Notes under the pieces: model-generated
What the model was told of the DNA's origin: nothing
What the model saw: only the letters and a program-made list of their open reading frames with translations
Databases searched by the model: none
Origin: Bacteroidota bacterium
Lineage (GTDB): Bacteria > Bacteroidota > Bacteroidia > Bacteroidales > VadinHA17
Direction: 5' to 3'
Assembly: GCA_023430725.1 (NCBI GenBank)
Contig: JAEYZD010000094.1
Location: forward strand, 1-25,912
Length of the DNA: 25,912 nt
Part shown: piece by piece, positions 15,311 to 22,607 of the stretch
Position numbering within the stretch: position 1 is the first letter of the stretch
How the letters are laid out: every line of letters begins with the position of its first letter
Position numbers and translations under genes: made by a program

Positions 15311-16837
15311 ATGACTGAAACATACTACACCGGGTTTGACAATGAGAAATACCTCCGGGAGCAGACTGCTGCCATCCTTGAGCGTGTCAACCGTTTTAAC
15401 AACAAACTGTACCTCGAGTTCGGGGGCAAGCTTCTGTATGACCTGCATGCGTCGAGGGTGCTGCCGGGTTTTGACCCGAATGTCAAGATGCGGCTGCTGC
15501 AGATGCTGAAGGACAAGACTGATGTCATCCTCTGCATTCATGCCGGTGACATCGAGAGGAAGAAGGTGCGGGCCGATTTCGGGATCACCTATGACGTGGA
15601 TGCGCTCAAGACAATTGACGATTTCAGGGAGTGGGGCATAGAGGTGACCGCTGTGGTGATCACCCGCTATACAGGGCAGCAGCCGGCGAAAGCGTTCAGG
15701 AACAAGCTGGAGCACAGGGGTGTGAAAGTTTATACCCACTCTCCTACCCGGGGCTATCCGACCGATGTGGACCTGATAGTGAGCGATGAGGGTTACGGCG
15801 CCAACGAATACATCAAGACCACTCACCCGATAGTTGTTGTGACCGGGCCGGGACCGGGCAGCGGCAAGCTGGCCACCTGTCTCTGCAATCTCTATCACGA
15901 GTACCGCAGAGGCATCAAGGCGGGGTATGCCAAGTTCGAGACCTTCCCCATCTGGGACCTGCCGATAGACCACAAGGTGAACATCGCCTATGAGGCCGCC
16001 ACGCTGGACCTGAAGGACGAGGTGCTGGTTGACAGCTACCATCTCAAGACCTACGGCGAAAATGTAGTAAACTACAACCGCGACATCGAGGCATTTCACC
16101 TGCTGAAGAGGATCCTCGAAAAAATCACCGGTGGCGAGTCTATGTATCAGTCGCCCACCGATATGGGAGTTAACCGTGCCTCATCGGGCATTGTGAATGA
16201 TGCGCTGATACAGGAAGCTGCGCAGCAGGAGATTATCCGCCGTTACTTCCGGTGCAATGTGGAGTATGCCATTGGCCTGGCCGAGAAGGAGGTGCTGGAT
16301 CATGCTCTGAAGATCATGGGTAAGGTAGGTGCCAGGCCTGAGGACCGCAGGGTGGTGCTGCCGGCCCGAAAGGCTGCTGCCGATGCAGAGAAGGTGGATG
16401 GCAAGGGCAATGCCGGCATCTTCAGTGGAGCGGCTATTGAGCTCGCAAACGGGCAGATTATTACCGGGAAGAACTCACCGCTGATGCATTCAGCTTCAAG
16501 CCTGATCCTTAATGCCACGAAGTACATGGCAGGGTTACCCGACAGCCTGCTGTTGCTGCCCAAAACCCTTATCGACTCGGTGACATACCTGAAAAAGGAC
16601 ATCCTGAACGGTAAGGAGGTGAGCCTCGATGTGGAGGAGACGCTTATTCTGCTGGGTATCAGCGCGCTGTTCAATCCTGCGGCACAGGCGGCGCTGGAGC
16701 AGCTGACGATGCTTCGCGGCTGCGAGGTACATCTCACGCATATTCCCACCCCGGGTGATGAGGCGGGGCTGCGCAAGCTGAATGTGAATGTGACGTGTGA
16801 TCCGGAGTATTCGAGCAAGAGTTTGTTTGTTTCCTGA
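15311..16837 (+). CDS. DUF1846 family protein
   Basis: This 508-residue cytoplasmic protein matches the DUF1846 (UPF0371) family, found in many anaerobes and Actinobacteria. It begins with the typical GFDNEKYLREQTAAILERV. A glycine-rich loop GPGPGSGK at 179-186, inside VVVTGPGPGSGKLATCL, resembles a nucleotide-binding P-loop. The MYQSPTDMGVNRASSGI segment around residues 278-294 is also characteristic. A structure of a corynebacterial member exists, but no enzymatic role is established. Length is normal for the family. A GGGGGA sequence 7-12 nt before the ATG is an unusually good ribosome-binding site for this window. The upstream 211-nt gap shows only a weak TAATATTG -7 candidate at 15257. 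It converges on the PD40 lipoprotein gene with a short tandem repeat between. Confidence 0.93.
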   Translation: MTETYYTGFDNEKYLREQTAAILERVNRFNNKLYLEFGGKLLYDLHASRVLPGFDPNVKMRLLQMLKDKTDVILCIHAGDIERKKVRADFGITYDVDALKTIDDFREWGIEVTAVVITRYTGQQPAKAFRNKLEHRGVKVYTHSPTRGYPTDVDLIVSDEGYGANEYIKTTHPIVVVTGPGPGSGKLATCLCNLYHEYRRGIKAGYAKFETFPIWDLPIDHKVNIAYEAATLDLKDEVLVDSYHLKTYGENVVNYNRDIEAFHLLKRILEKITGGESMYQSPTDMGVNRASSGIVNDALIQEAAQQEIIRRYFRCNVEYAIGLAEKEVLDHALKIMGKVGARPEDRRVVLPARKAAADAEKVDGKGNAGIFSGAAIELANGQIITGKNSPLMHSASSLILNATKYMAGLPDSLLLLPKTLIDSVTYLKKDILNGKEVSLDVEETLILLGISALFNPAAQAALEQLTMLRGCEVHLTHIPTPGDEAGLRKLNVNVTCDPEYSSKSLFVS

Positions 16838-16874
16838 GGAGGTCTGATAGTCTCAAAGTCGTGTAGTCATTTCT

Positions 16875-16895
16875 GACTGCCGACTGAAGACTGAA
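16875..16895. repeat. 7-bp tandem repeat (GACTGNN x3)
   Basis: GACTGCC, GACTGAA and GACTGAA lie head to tail in the 63-nt gap between the convergent DUF1846 and PD40 genes, 5 nt from the PD40 stop codon. It is one of several short-unit intergenic repeats in the window. Confidence 0.6.
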
Positions 16896-16900
16896 AATGC

Positions 16901-17890
16901 CTACCTCTTCGGCACCCCAACATAGTACAGGTCAAACCCACCCTTTCCTCCGGGCCGGTTGGAGGAGAAGATCATCAGGTCATTCAGATACCAGGTACCG
17001 GTAGGTACAACAAAAGGCCGGTATTCATCATACTCCGTGTTGATCTCACCACCCATATTGACCGGGGCCGACCAACCCTGACTGCCGTAAACTGAGTACC
17101 ACAGGTCAAAGCCACCAAATCCGCCCTCGCGGTCAGAGGCGAAAACCATCACATTTCCGGTGATATTCGGACACTTGTCGTCGGCGCTGCTGCTCAGTAC
17201 CGGCGAGCGTGCGACAGTGACGACGGCCGACTCACTGATCAGCTTGCCCTCCTCACTTACTGCGCTGTATATGTCATATGATTCGTCGCTGTCCGACATG
17301 AAATATGCAGTCTCCCTGCCGGCAATTGCGTTATGGTGAATTGAGAGGTATCCTTCGTTGAATTCAGTGTTCAGCGGGGTCACTGCGAAAGGTTCTCCTG
17401 ACGCAAGGAATTCGCCGTCTCCGAAATTGTAACCGCAGCAGAAAATATCGAGGTTTCCGTCCGGGTCGCTGCTGTAGAAGAAACGTCTGTTCTCTCCTTC
17501 TTTATACCATGGAAAATAGTACGGAAAGTCAGCAGTAAAGTAAGGGCCGAACTCATTATTATCGGTGTTCACTGCCTCAAGCAGTCCGAAAGCATTCGAG
17601 ATTGTTCTCATCTCGAACTCCCCGTTCACCAGGTCAGAAAAAATATGTCCGCCATAGGAGACGAAGTCGAAGTCCTCCCCGAATGAGTTCCTGTTTGAGG
17701 AAAAGATCAGACTGAATGTCATCTCGGTCCATGAGATCTGCAAATTGGAATTATAATCGTCATGCATCGAATTGACCGCCGCAAAATTCACCGGCACCGG
17801 GGGGATGATCCCTTTATCGTAGTTAAGCCTGTGGCCGGTGCAGGAGGTAACCACAAGCGGGATAATCAATAAATAAATGGATCTTTTCAT
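16901..17890 (-). CDS. PD40 (WD40-like beta-propeller) lipoprotein
   Basis: This is a 329-residue lipoprotein with the signal MKRSIYLLIIPLVVTSC and anchored Cys17. Repeated PD40 blades are recognisable: TFSLIFSSNRNSFGEDFDF (about 58-76), RRFFYSSDPDGNLDIFCCGY (about 135-154), TAYFMSDSDESYDIYSAV, NVMVFASDREGGFGGFDLWYSV and DLMIFSSNRPGGKGGFDLYYVGV at the C-terminus. Blades of the type 'FSSNRPGGKGGFDLYY' are common in OmpA-linked and PorE-like proteins of Bacteroidota, but no OmpA peptidoglycan-binding domain is present here. The propeller probably binds a protein partner or glycan at the periplasmic or surface face. Its ATG overlaps the stop of the upstream barrel gene by 4 nt (17887-17890), so the barrel and propeller are probably made together and may form a complex. 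Confidence 0.85.
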   Translation of the reverse strand: MKRSIYLLIIPLVVTSCTGHRLNYDKGIIPPVPVNFAAVNSMHDDYNSNLQISWTEMTFSLIFSSNRNSFGEDFDFVSYGGHIFSDLVNGEFEMRTISNAFGLLEAVNTDNNEFGPYFTADFPYYFPWYKEGENRRFFYSSDPDGNLDIFCCGYNFGDGEFLASGEPFAVTPLNTEFNEGYLSIHHNAIAGRETAYFMSDSDESYDIYSAVSEEGKLISESAVVTVARSPVLSSSADDKCPNITGNVMVFASDREGGFGGFDLWYSVYGSQGWSAPVNMGGEINTEYDEYRPFVVPTGTWYLNDLMIFSSNRPGGKGGFDLYYVGVPKR

Positions 17891-18582
17891 AGCCCGGGAG
17901 TATTAAGGTTCATGACGAAACCGATATTGATACTTGCATAATCAATTGGCATAAAGAAGAATCCGTCAGGGGCTGTTGCATCGAAGAAGGCCGGGCGTGT
18001 GTTGTCCAGGCTGCCTTTCAGCGATAACCCGTAACGGTCATTAAACCAATAGTTTATCTTCAGTCCTGCGCTGACTGCAGGGCTTCCCCCTCCATCTCTT
18101 TCCATGGTGCTGATCACTCCCAGTTCAGAATTGGTCACCCTGAGGTCAGGATGTATGCTGCGGGCATAACCAATGTTAAACAGCAGCATAATCTCGGTAT
18201 GACTGAACTCAGGTATTTTGAGGGTAAAGCCGACGAGGAACTTCATCACCTGGTAGTTTCCCGCGGTAACCTCATTGACGCCATAGCCGTTCATTGTCCG
18301 GTCATATTCAGCCATGTATCCCTTTTCATTGAAAAAGAAGCTGGCATATCCTACGGAGGATGAGAACCCGAATACTTTTCCGTAATAGAGGTATTCGGCT
18401 TCGATGTTCGGGCCGGGGGCCGCGAAACCGGCATCCCACGTAAACCTGTCAATGGCAAACTCGCTGAATGGTATTGAGATTCCTGAGGTGACGCCAAAGA
18501 CGCTCTTCCTGGTTGTCTCTTGCGGCATCGCCATGAGGTCAGCAATCATGACGAGCATAATAACAAGGATGATTCTTTTCAT
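17887..18582 (-). CDS. Outer-membrane beta-barrel protein (PF13568-like)
   Basis: This 231-residue protein begins with a signal peptide (MKRIILVIMLVMIADLMAMPQE, cleavage near residue 20). It continues as a run of amphipathic strands: SVFGVTSGISIPFSEF, VFGFSSSVGYASFFFNEKGYMAEY, MKFLVGFTLKIP, AVSAGLKINYWFNDRYGLSLKGSLDN and YASINIGFVMNL. This pattern fits the PF13568-type barrels, often called porT-like, of Bacteroidota. The last strand ends in NLNTPGL rather than an aromatic residue, which is slightly unusual. It is the first gene of a two-gene unit with the PD40 lipoprotein. The 135-nt upstream gap shows no convincing TAnnTTTG promoter. Its precise role is unknown. Confidence 0.8.
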   Translation of the reverse strand: MKRIILVIMLVMIADLMAMPQETTRKSVFGVTSGISIPFSEFAIDRFTWDAGFAAPGPNIEAEYLYYGKVFGFSSSVGYASFFFNEKGYMAEYDRTMNGYGVNEVTAGNYQVMKFLVGFTLKIPEFSHTEIMLLFNIGYARSIHPDLRVTNSELGVISTMERDGGGSPAVSAGLKINYWFNDRYGLSLKGSLDNTRPAFFDATAPDGFFFMPIDYASINIGFVMNLNTPGL

Positions 18583-18717
18583 TTCAGAAGGATCAAGGTG
18601 GTCAGGTAGTGATTAATTACACCCGATGCATCAAAAAATGGGCCAATGTGACACACCTTCCGCTCAATTTTCAGGCATGGCGGCAAGACCGGTGCTTTGG
18701 ATTGGTGAACCCTAAAA

Positions 18718-20247
18718 TCAAACGCCTGAGCTAACCTTCAGTATACGAATCGTATAAAGAGGCTTCCCATGCAACAGAATGCGGCAGAAATAAATCCCGT
18801 CAGGTATCCCTGAGAAATCCGCAGTCAGAATGGTCTCTCCGGGTTCTACCTGTATATCAGCCAGAGTCCTTACGAACCTGCCGGTTACGTCATGCAGCCG
18901 TACTTCACATCTGTCTGCCACATCTGAATGGAGTATCAGGTAGCCTGTGCCCCGAACCGGGTTGGGATAAAATATTGCGGAGGAAACCGGTGCACCAGTC
19001 CGGGAAATGCCTGTCAGCCCTGTCTCGAAGCAGCCCAGGTCAGGGGCTGTGCCGGCATAGGGAATACCTACGTTCACCCCGGCATCGATGAGATCACTGC
19101 CTGCTGCCAGGTGCATATATTCGATGTGAGGGAGGCTGCCATCAGATTTTCTCGGGCCGGTGGCGCCTGTTGTGTCAGTACTGCGGAAATCGGCCGCGGT
19201 GACCGTGAACGGGGGGAGCCAGCTGTTCCTTTCCTGTACTGCGAAGGAGGCCAGCTCAACTGTGCCTCCGAACTCAGTGCAGTTCTTCAGGGTAAGGGCC
19301 TTGCCGGGGTCCAGCTCTGTCTTTATGCGGTAATCAGCCACAAGGTTACCGTGGCCGGTGCAGTTATAGAGGGTCATTGAACCCCTGTTGCTGTTCTGAT
19401 CGAATCCCTTCGCCTTGTTCGAAAAGGCGAGGCAGTTCTTAAGTATGAAGTTATGTGCCAGCGTCTTGTCGTCACTGCCGCCCATCTTGAAGCCATTGCC
19501 GTTGGCGTTTGCACCGGCGTCAGTGCCGTCCTCAAGGTACCCGTTCCTGAATGCCCAGCAGTTCTCGAGGGTTGTGGATACGTCGTTCGCTCCGCGAAGG
19601 TATCCGTCCCATCCGTCGTCGCAGTTGAGCCATGCCCTGCATCCTACAAACCTGTTCCCGGTGCCCACGGTGAGCTTCGGCGCGAAGCCGTCTGCATCAC
19701 CGTAATCGGGAGGATCAGCATTGTAGTATGAGTCGCAGTTGATGACAGAATTGTTTGAGGCTCCGTTGTCAAGCTGCATGCCACTGTCGCGATTGCGGAA
19801 GAAACTGCACAGCTCCACCGTATTATTGTTTCCTCCGGTGATAAGCATGCCGTTGTCGCCTGCTCCTCTGATGGCGATGCCCTTGATGCGCCACCAGCTG
19901 CCGGTAAGGACGACTCCCCTGTTGCTGCCGCCAAGGGTTTGTCCAGAGAAATCAAGCACCGGTTTTTCACCTGGATAGGATGTCAGGGTGATGCCGGCGC
20001 TGGCGGTGCCGCTCTTGCCCAGTGTGATTGTTGCAGTCAGGTTGAATATGCCACCGCGGACATAAATGGTTTCGCCGGCTTTTACAACCGACACTGCTTT
20101 CTCAATTGACTTAAAGGGGCTGGCAATTGTGCCGGTGTTTGAGTCGGATCCGGTGGCGGATACATACCAGGGCTGAGCGAATGTAACGGCTGAAGTACCT
20201 GACGTGATTGTCATGGCAACTATCAGGATATGCAGCGCTCTCCTCAT
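18718..20247 (-). CDS. Secreted pectate lyase-like protein, PL9 family, with T9SS sorting domain
   Basis: This is a 509-residue exported right-handed beta-helix protein. After a signal peptide (MRRALHILIVAMTITSGTSAVTFAQ) comes the PL9 entry sequence YVSATGSDSNTGTIASPFKSI. The core has DADGFAPKLTVGTGNRF, with calcium-binding Asp184/Asp186 and the putative catalytic base Lys191. NCDDGWDGY follows with Asp210, Asp211 and Asp214. These match polysaccharide lyase family 9, which cleaves polygalacturonate by beta-elimination. The last 80 residues (FYPNPVRGTGYL onward to YTIRILKV) form a type A T9SS sorting domain, so the enzyme is sent to the surface or medium. GTG at 20256 is an alternative start, but ATG at 20247 fits the signal peptide better. 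No SusC/SusD genes lie nearby. The DUF3795 gene ends 20 nt upstream. Confidence 0.9.
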   Translation of the reverse strand: MRRALHILIVAMTITSGTSAVTFAQPWYVSATGSDSNTGTIASPFKSIEKAVSVVKAGETIYVRGGIFNLTATITLGKSGTASAGITLTSYPGEKPVLDFSGQTLGGSNRGVVLTGSWWRIKGIAIRGAGDNGMLITGGNNNTVELCSFFRNRDSGMQLDNGASNNSVINCDSYYNADPPDYGDADGFAPKLTVGTGNRFVGCRAWLNCDDGWDGYLRGANDVSTTLENCWAFRNGYLEDGTDAGANANGNGFKMGGSDDKTLAHNFILKNCLAFSNKAKGFDQNSNRGSMTLYNCTGHGNLVADYRIKTELDPGKALTLKNCTEFGGTVELASFAVQERNSWLPPFTVTAADFRSTDTTGATGPRKSDGSLPHIEYMHLAAGSDLIDAGVNVGIPYAGTAPDLGCFETGLTGISRTGAPVSSAIFYPNPVRGTGYLILHSDVADRCEVRLHDVTGRFVRTLADIQVEPGETILTADFSGIPDGIYFCRILLHGKPLYTIRILKVSSGV

Positions 20248-20267
20248 GACAGACACCGGATAACTGG

Positions 20268-20561
20268 TTAATTTCTGGCCGCCCGAAGCAGGTCAACCCT
20301 CACTTTAAGCATCCGCTGATGCTCCTCGTCAGAGGTTGACGGATCCTTCATCTGGAGGAAGGTGGCACAGGGCAGCTCGGGACAGTCGCCGCAATCCTTA
20401 AATCCATGCTGGTTAACAGCACAGTCGTAAAGGGGGCATATTTTTGTGGGCATCATCTCTATCGCCCAGAAGGTTGCTCCCTTAACGTTACGGCAACCGG
20501 AACAGGTTTTGTTGTAGAACTCACATTCATCGCATTTGAGTCCGCAGGTGCTGAGTATCAT
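20268..20561 (-). CDS. DUF3795 cysteine-rich protein
   Basis: This is a small 97-residue protein with ten cysteines at positions 6, 10, 13, 20, 23, 42, 47, 57, 60 and 65, several in CxxC-like spacing (CGLKCDEC, CSGC, CGDC). The order STCGLKCDECEFY ... CSGCR ... CPLYDCAVNQ ... FKDCGDCPELPC is the DUF3795 signature. The family probably binds zinc or an iron-sulphur cluster; its role is not known. The frame is open upstream to 20615, but the ATG at 20561 gives MILSTCGLKC, the normal start. The gene ends 20 nt before the PL9 lyase gene on the same strand, so they may share a transcript. I see no functional link. Confidence 0.85.
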   Translation of the reverse strand: MILSTCGLKCDECEFYNKTCSGCRNVKGATFWAIEMMPTKICPLYDCAVNQHGFKDCGDCPELPCATFLQMKDPSTSDEEHQRMLKVRVDLLRAARN

Positions 20562-20631
20562 CGCATCGTGATTTTGATGCAAGATACACAGAATCTCCTG
20601 TTTCAGGTTAAGCAAAACCGGGGAATCATTA

Positions 20632-20714
20632 ACGGTTCCTGGATGAAATCAGATGACGGTTCCTGGGGGAAATCAGATGACGGTTCCTGGATGAAATCAG
20701 ATGACGGTTCCTGG
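20632..20714. repeat. 24-bp tandem repeat (minisatellite), about 3.5 copies
   Basis: The unit ACGGTTCCTGGATGAAATC plus AGATG is repeated at 20632, 20656 and 20680, with a partial fourth copy from 20704. Copies 1 and 3 are identical and copy 2 differs at two bases. The array fills most of the gap between the DUF3795 and DCC genes. On the plus strand a copy would encode eight codons (DGSWMKSD), since 24 is a multiple of three, but no credible gene spans it. Confidence 0.85.
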
Positions 20715-20737
20715 CGACAAGCCGGTGTTGACGGTTT

Positions 20738-21091
20738 TTATCGTCTCCTCCGAGGGGCAAGCCTGTGCCGGTTTCTGGCAATGAGACTGTAGATGAAGTC
20801 GCGAAGGCGGGAAGGTACTACCCTAAATCCTGTGAGAAGTCGCCATGCGCCTCCAAGATCACCCAGAATCCCAAGCACCGCCGAGGAGCGAAGAAGATAT
20901 TTATCATTCCTGACATAAACCACAGTATCAAGTTCATCCTCGCTAAGTCCGGCCGAACGAAGCATACTTCTGCCCTCCTCCGACTGAAGTGGGACAAACA
21001 GGAACTTCTTTTGCTTGTCGCGGCCTCTGATAAACCTCACCTGGCTGTTGCACAGGGAGCACTCGCCGTCATACAAAATCATGTTGCTCAC
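20738..21091 (-). CDS. DCC family thiol-disulphide oxidoreductase-like protein (DUF393/YuxK)
   Basis: This is a 117-residue protein with the family-defining DxxCxxC motif near the N-terminus: Asp8, Cys11 and Cys14 in YDGECSLC. It is followed by QVRFIRGRDKQKKFLFVPLQSEEG and the ELDTVVYVRNDKYLLRSSAVLGIL segment. DCC proteins are thioredoxin-fold-like and are predicted to be redox active, but no substrate is known. The last residues form an unusual basic tail (RHRLAPRRRR) that is longer and more basic than I expect. The 24-bp minisatellite lies just downstream, and one degenerate copy of the same unit lies upstream at 21117, so repeats flank the gene. Confidence 0.88.
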   Translation of the reverse strand: MSNMILYDGECSLCNSQVRFIRGRDKQKKFLFVPLQSEEGRSMLRSAGLSEDELDTVVYVRNDKYLLRSSAVLGILGDLGGAWRLLTGFRVVPSRLRDFIYSLIARNRHRLAPRRRR

Positions 21092-21116
21092 ATGATAATA
21101 ACACTATTTGCAATAA

Positions 21117-21140
21117 ATGGTTCCGGGATGAAGCTGCATG
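21117..21140. repeat. Degenerate copy of the 24-bp unit
   Basis: This stretch matches the 24-bp unit of the array at 20632 at 17 of 24 positions, including GGTTCC-GGATGAA and the terminal ATG. It lies upstream of the DCC gene, while the array lies downstream. The match could be partly chance. Confidence 0.4.
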
Positions 21141-21236
21141 GTCAGGCATGAGTTAATTTCAACAAAGTCGAACTGCCTTACGAAAAAGTCCGATTTTTTT
21201 TCATTATCTTTCTCGGGTTAAACGGCTGATTCTTAT

Positions 21237-21806
21237 ATGACTGATATTCAGACACTCTACCAGGAAACCATAAGGTTTGCTGCAGAAAAACATGGTACAC
21301 AGAAGGTAAAAGGATCGAAAATACCCTATGTTGTCCACCTGAGTAATGTTGCGATGGAGATATTCATGGCTGCCCGCAAGACTCACGGGTTTGACCTTGG
21401 GTATGCGCTGCAGGTGGCACTTCTGCATGACACAATTGAGGATACGCCGACCACACGCATCGAGATTGAAAAGGCGTTTGGCAAGGATATTTCAGACGCT
21501 GTCTGGGCAGTGACAAAGGACTCCAGGCTGCTTGAGGATTACAGGCTATCCGACAGTCTGGCGAAGATCAGGAAGCTGCCGCGCGAGGTAGCAGCCGTCA
21601 AGCTGGCCGACAGGATCACCAACCTCCAGGCTCCCCCGAAGAGCTGGACGAAGACTCATATAAGGGAGTACCTGTACGACTCCAAACAGATTCTCGCCGC
21701 CCTGCATGGGGCCAATGAGTATCTTGAAAAAAGGCTGGAACAGAAGATCGAAGAGTACAATTCCTACCTGCAGCCGGCACAAAAGGCAGGGATGGTAAAG
21801 GTCTGA
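21237..21806 (+). CDS. HD-domain hydrolase, MESH1/RelA-SpoT HD-like
   Basis: This is a 189-residue single-domain HD protein. The metal ligands expected for the ppGpp-hydrolase type are in place: His34 in YVVHLSNVA, His64-Asp65 in LLHDTIEDT, the catalytic Glu68-Asp69 pair, and Asp125 in VKLADRITNL. The layout and length match human/bacterial MESH1 (SpoT HD-like) more than full-length RelA/SpoT, since synthetase, TGS and ACT domains are absent. MESH1-type enzymes hydrolyse (p)ppGpp and, in animals, also NADPH; which applies here cannot be read from sequence. A TATCTTTC near-match to the -7 consensus lies about 30 nt before the ATG. The gene is transcribed alone and ends with a small GGTCTG/CAGACC hairpin that has no T-run. 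Confidence 0.85.
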   Translation: MTDIQTLYQETIRFAAEKHGTQKVKGSKIPYVVHLSNVAMEIFMAARKTHGFDLGYALQVALLHDTIEDTPTTRIEIEKAFGKDISDAVWAVTKDSRLLEDYRLSDSLAKIRKLPREVAAVKLADRITNLQAPPKSWTKTHIREYLYDSKQILAALHGANEYLEKRLEQKIEEYNSYLQPAQKAGMVKV

Positions 21807-21958
21807 GCAGACCCTGAAAGCTAATTATCCTTTTAGAAAGAATTTATCCAATACTGTTGGCTGGTTAATTACCAGTTGCTTCTGACAATGGCATGGTGTT
21901 CACTGCCATAATCAAACATTTAGCCTGCATAGTTGTTTAACCATCAGGAAACAAAACA

Positions 21959-22555
21959 ATGCAGGAGATGAGAAACCGCTATACGATTTTTTCAATAACG
22001 ACTCTGCTGATCCTGTTTCAGTCTTTAACCAATATGGCTTTTGCAGTGACAGAGAAACAGAAATATAAGGTAGTTCACTCAGAAAAGGAGTTCGAGATAA
22101 GATTCTACCCTTCCGCCGTACTTGCAACAGTTTACTCTGATGCAAAAAATTATAAGGAACTGGCGACACCGGGATTCAGGAAACTGGCAGGGTATATCTT
22201 CGGCGGCAATGAGTCGGAGACAAAGATTTCAATGACCTCTCCTGTGCACATGGATATGAAGAGTGCCTCAATGAGCTTCGTGATGCCTTCGTCGTACAGT
22301 GAGGAAAACCTCCCCAAGCCTGATGATCCCGGAGTGAAGATAGAGCGAACCGGCGATGTTTATGTGGCGGCAATTCGTTTCGGCGGATATGCTTCAGACA
22401 AGGATATAAGTCACTACTCAGAGAAGCTGAAGACCATGCTGGAAGAGAAGGGGATCAGATGGTACGGCAACTTCAGGTATCTCGGGTACAACCCTCCTTT
22501 TCAGCCATTCGGCAGAAAGAACGAGATCATCGTGAATGTAGAGTGGAAGGAATAG
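21959..22555 (+). CDS. SOUL family haem-binding-like exported protein
   Basis: This is a 198-residue protein with an N-terminal signal (IFSITTLLILFQSLTNMAFA, cleavage near residue 29), so it acts in the periplasm or at the envelope. The mature part shows the SOUL/HEBP pattern. YKVVHSEKEFEIRFYPSAVLATV is followed by FRKLAGYIFGGNESETKISMTSPVHM, with the SPV motif, then FVMPSSYSEENLPKPDD. RYLGYNPPFQPFGRKNEIIV lies at the end. SOUL proteins bind haem or tetrapyrroles in eukaryotes, but bacterial roles are unproven. The ATG at 21959 is used; an ATG three codons later is possible. A short 8-bp tandem repeat follows the gene. Confidence 0.9.
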   Translation: MQEMRNRYTIFSITTLLILFQSLTNMAFAVTEKQKYKVVHSEKEFEIRFYPSAVLATVYSDAKNYKELATPGFRKLAGYIFGGNESETKISMTSPVHMDMKSASMSFVMPSSYSEENLPKPDDPGVKIERTGDVYVAAIRFGGYASDKDISHYSEKLKTMLEEKGIRWYGNFRYLGYNPPFQPFGRKNEIIVNVEWKE

Positions 22556-22563
22556 CTGTAAGA

Positions 22564-22594
22564 TCTGAGAGTCTGAGAGTCTGAGAGTCTGAGG
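22564..22594. repeat. 8-bp tandem repeat (TCTGAGAG x3.9)
   Basis: Three exact TCTGAGAG units and a partial TCTGAGG fill the 52-nt gap between the SOUL and DUF255 genes. The same 8-bp type recurs in the opposite orientation at 25035-25066. Confidence 0.85.
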
Positions 22595-22607
22595 TCAGAA
22601 TAGTACT

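Noticed and set aside
15242..16099. Long minus-strand frame opposite the DUF1846 gene
   Set aside because: The DUF1846 frame has family motifs and a good ribosome-binding site; the antisense frame is a shadow of its codon bias.
20632..20714. Possible CRISPR array
   Set aside because: Units are directly contiguous with no unique spacers, and no cas genes are nearby.
20406..20792. Plus-strand frame that translates the 24-bp array as repeated DGSWMKSD units
   Set aside because: Its first half is antisense to the DUF3795 gene and its end is antisense to the DCC gene. It lacks a start signal, so the repeat is better treated as non-coding.
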